Assembly (NCBI GenBank): GCA_022710085.1
Contig: JAKLHP010000042.1
Coordinates: forward strand, 1 to 7,026
From: Patescibacteria group bacterium
Lineage (GTDB): Bacteria; Patescibacteriota; Minisyncoccia; Moranbacterales; JAKLHP01
Direction of reading: 5' to 3'
DNA: 7,026 nucleotides
Shown here: positions 4,869 through 7,026 of the stretch, piece by piece
Layout: every line of letters begins with the position of its first letter
How positions within the stretch are numbered: position 1 is the first letter of the stretch
Program-made: the position numbers and the translations under genes
The notes under the pieces: model-generated
Told to the model about the DNA's origin: nothing
Database searches by the model: none
The model's input: the letters and a program-made list of their open reading frames with translations, nothing else

Positions 4869-7026
4869 ATGAAAATAAAAAAAGTTATACTATTAGCCAG
4901 CGTAATCATTTTTTTGGCTTTAATCTTTTCCTTCTCAGAGATCAACCCAACCATTGCTCAATCAGGAATAAAGATTGAGGGAATTCCTCAGCCCGATCCT
5001 CAGGTTTTTCAAAATCTTAGTGATGTTCCGGTGGCAAGCGAATCCCAGAAAGATCAAAGCGGCATTGAACAATCAGCTCCTCCCATCCTTTCAGTAAGGA
5101 TGAAAGACTTTGATCTGGAAAAAGATATTTTTCAAGCTGGGGAAGATATTGAGATGAATCTCAAACTGGAAAACACCTCCAACTATTATGGGGAAGGAAT
5201 TTATGCCCAGGTAACTATTCACAAAAATTCAGTATCGGAAGATGGAGTAGCGTTCTCGGTTAATCATCAAAATATCTATGATTTATTTAGAAACACCGAA
5301 TCGGTAAGCCTAAATCCGAAAGAAGAAAAGTTTCTGAATCTTAACTACCAGATTCCGTTCAATCTTCCCAATGGAGAATACAACATTAATATCTCGATTT
5401 ACAATTCTCGGGAAATGAATCTCGACTCATTCATTAAGAAAATAAATATTGAAAATTCCAAAGACAATTTTGTTTTTGCCGATCCGAAAAACACCAGGAT
5501 CATAGCTGAAGACAAAGCGTATAAGTCCCAGGAAGGAGCGATTCTCGAATATGACAAAGAATACCTTCCTTTCGGAGAAACAGAGAAGCTTAAAAATGTG
5601 GTCAAAGCTACGGCAGGTCTCGACAAAAATCTTCCCGAAGGATCTATCTTGAAATCAAGGATTTACCGCTATGGAGATCCCTTAAATGAAATAAAGGAAA
5701 AAAATTCAGAAATCAGCTTTGAAAATAACGGTAATTCAATTAATTTTTATCTTCCTTTGTTCTCTCGGCCTGGCGCTTATGAGGCAGTTGTCCAGTTCTA
5801 TCAGGGAAAAGAAAAAGTTTCTAGTCCTGTCAGGATGCGATATATAATCTCTGGAGATAGCGGACTAATTTACAATTTTCTGGTTGAAAAGAAAAGTGTC
5901 CGGAATTTTGTCCTGTATCTCCAAAATACAAGTTCGGCCGATAATCCCATAGGAGAATCCCAGGAAAAATCAGAAAAAGAAAAAATAGCCAAGGAGCAAA
6001 TTGAAGAAGCCAGTTCCAGCGAACAAGGTACGGAGGAAAAGGAAAAAAATAACGCTCAGATAGTTTTTGAAGCCAGGGAAAGAAAGACGGGAGAGGTCTG
6101 TTTCCAGAGTAATTTTGAAGTTAGTTCCTCCGGAGATTTCAAAAGGATTCCCTTTACCATAAATGAAGGCTGCAGCGATGATCTTTCTTTTTTCGCTAAA
6201 CTGATGAAAGACGGCAAACAGTTGGATGCGGCTGGAATTTTGGTTCCATCTGAAAGTTCCGCCAGGAGCAAAGAATTATCGGAAAAAGATGCCTTTTTAA
6301 ATAAATTAATGAAGGTTATTGCAGTCTTCATAATTTTGGCGCTGATTCTTTTCATCATTTGGCATATGGTCAAGAAAAAAAAGAAAAACCCTGTCCTACC
6401 CTTCGTTTTCATCATACTAATTTCCTCGGCTTTGTTTTTTTCCTTGAATATTTCTGGTGTTTCGGCACATAACTATGCTGATTATGGTGTTCAATATATC
6501 GGAGACAGACATGATGCCGATGGCAATCCGGAAAGACTTTTGTATTACAACACGGTGTATTCGTGTTGCGCGTATTACACGACTTGTCCTAGCGGTTTTT
6601 CTCCCTGTCGATATGGAGGTTGTGTCAACGATTATAATGTGTGTGGAATGGATCAAGATACGCTCAATCGTTTGAATTACGCAGAATGTTACAATGGATA
6701 TAAATATATAGGAGGTGAGAATTATTATTCTTGCGATGCGACATGGGTTGAGGCTATATATAATTGTACAGGATATTGTCCTTACTATTCCTGGTATCCA
6801 ATTGATTTCCGAACTCCCTATGGTAGAGACATAAATCCAGCCTCACCTTATATGTATTTTCAAAACAACATCATTCAAATTCCTAACTGTGGAAACGGAG
6901 AAGGGGTAGGAGGCGGATGGGTAAACTTCTCGGCTTACAATAGTTCCGGAGGATTAGTAAGAAATCTGGGAACTTACGGTTTCGGAGAATATTCCGGTCT
7001 GAATGCATATAATCTCTATTTGGGCG
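4869..7026 (+). CDS. Large exported surface protein, second tandem paralog (3' end outside window)
   Basis: The frame is open from ATG 4869 to the window end, giving at least 719 residues. Residues 1-30 are a signal peptide (MKIKK, hydrophobic core, TIA before QSG). The ectodomain is collinear with the upstream gene product: TSNYYGEGIYAQVTIHK (103-119) matches SNYYSNGLYYKVTLHR, PGAYEAVVQF (301-310) matches PGTYEAVVKL, and GDSGLIYNFLVE (329-340) matches GDSGLIYDFLVE. A Glu/Lys/Ser-rich insert (about 353-396) is absent from the paralog. The cysteine pair is kept (C411, C435). A membrane helix (483-501), five lysines (502-506) and a hydrophobic segment ending GVSA (509-533) form the same hairpin, with an even better signal-peptide shape. 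A Tyr/Cys-rich region follows, with CPSGFSPC (573-580) and IPNCGNG (671-677), which echo CPSGY and FTNCGN upstream. Whether it also ends in InlB-like and Cys-rich modules cannot be seen. Function is unknown beyond a surface or secreted location. Confidence 0.9.
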   Translation, partial: MKIKKVILLASVIIFLALIFSFSEINPTIAQSGIKIEGIPQPDPQVFQNLSDVPVASESQKDQSGIEQSAPPILSVRMKDFDLEKDIFQAGEDIEMNLKLENTSNYYGEGIYAQVTIHKNSVSEDGVAFSVNHQNIYDLFRNTESVSLNPKEEKFLNLNYQIPFNLPNGEYNINISIYNSREMNLDSFIKKINIENSKDNFVFADPKNTRIIAEDKAYKSQEGAILEYDKEYLPFGETEKLKNVVKATAGLDKNLPEGSILKSRIYRYGDPLNEIKEKNSEISFENNGNSINFYLPLFSRPGAYEAVVQFYQGKEKVSSPVRMRYIISGDSGLIYNFLVEKKSVRNFVLYLQNTSSADNPIGESQEKSEKEKIAKEQIEEASSSEQGTEEKEKNNAQIVFEARERKTGEVCFQSNFEVSSSGDFKRIPFTINEGCSDDLSFFAKLMKDGKQLDAAGILVPSESSARSKELSEKDAFLNKLMKVIAVFIILALILFIIWHMVKKKKKNPVLPFVFIILISSALFFSLNISGVSAHNYADYGVQYIGDRHDADGNPERLLYYNTVYSCCAYYTTCPSGFSPCRYGGCVNDYNVCGMDQDTLNRLNYAECYNGYKYIGGENYYSCDATWVEAIYNCTGYCPYYSWYPIDFRTPYGRDINPASPYMYFQNNIIQIPNCGNGEGVGGGWVNFSAYNSSGGLVRNLGTYGFGEYSGLNAYNLYLG
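6315..6467 (+). other. Encoded membrane hairpin with internal signal-peptide-like segment, second paralog
   Basis: Codons 483-533 encode VIAVFIILALILFIIWHMV, then KKKKKNP, then a hydrophobic stretch from VLPFVFIILISSALFF to LNISGVSA, followed by HNYADYG. The second half alone has the full shape of a Sec signal peptide: a basic n-region, a hydrophobic core of about 16 residues, a polar c-region, and V at -3 with A at -1. The first helix would stop export of the ectodomain and place the lysines in the cytoplasm, so the second segment can restart export. Confidence 0.75.

Noticed and set aside
1..7026. tRNA, rRNA, CRISPR array, insertion sequence or phage attachment site
   Set aside because: I saw no cloverleaf-like arms with CCA, no regularly spaced direct repeats, no transposase motifs and no terminal inverted repeats. 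Apart from the two terminators and duplicated promoters, the gaps between genes look like plain AT-rich DNA.
1862..7026. Recoded TGA (glycine), as in Absconditabacteria and Gracilibacteria
   Set aside because: No in-frame TGA is found in any of the four genes. The visible stops are TAA, TAA and TAG, so the standard code is sufficient, although absence of TGA stops means it is not strictly excluded.

Overview
The window reads as a chromosome fragment from a Candidate Phyla Radiation bacterium (Patescibacteria), probably of Parcubacteria type. The main support is the FtsZ sequence, whose N-terminal half and short DIPAF-like C-terminal tail look like those of this group. Other hints are the AT-rich DNA, start codons without Shine-Dalgarno sequences, and large Tyr/Cys-rich secreted proteins with domain modules common in CPR genomes. 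The assignment rests on pattern recognition, not a search. The standard genetic code fits: the three visible stops are TAA, TAA and TAG, and no in-frame TGA interrupts any gene. All genes are on the + strand.

Positions 1-1730 are the end of a division cluster: the C-terminal part of ftsA, a 174-base gap with a strong sigma70-like promoter, then a complete ftsZ (start at 528 preferred over 462). FtsA is the membrane anchor of the Z ring. Its C-terminal amphipathic helix and the FtsZ tail that binds FtsA are both visible. A hairpin terminator closes ftsZ at 1758-1797.

Positions 1800-7026 hold two tandem paralogous genes for large exported proteins. One is complete (1862-4726, 954 aa) and one is cut by the window end (4869 to beyond 7026, at least 719 aa). 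Each has its own promoter, with the -10 box exactly 33 bases before the ATG, and a short A-rich leader without a Shine-Dalgarno. A 14-bp hairpin terminator lies between them. The promoters are themselves recognisably duplicated.

Both paralogs share an unusual layout: N-terminal signal peptide, beta-rich ectodomain, a membrane segment followed by a basic cytoplasmic turn, a second hydrophobic segment that looks like an internal cleavable signal peptide, then a Tyr/Trp/Cys-rich extracellular region. This suggests one translation product that signal peptidase could split into a membrane-anchored half and a released half. It is the most interesting observation here. The first paralog ends in an InlB-B-repeat-like module and Cys-rich modules of clearly higher GC content. 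No function beyond cell-surface or secreted role can be assigned to the pair.
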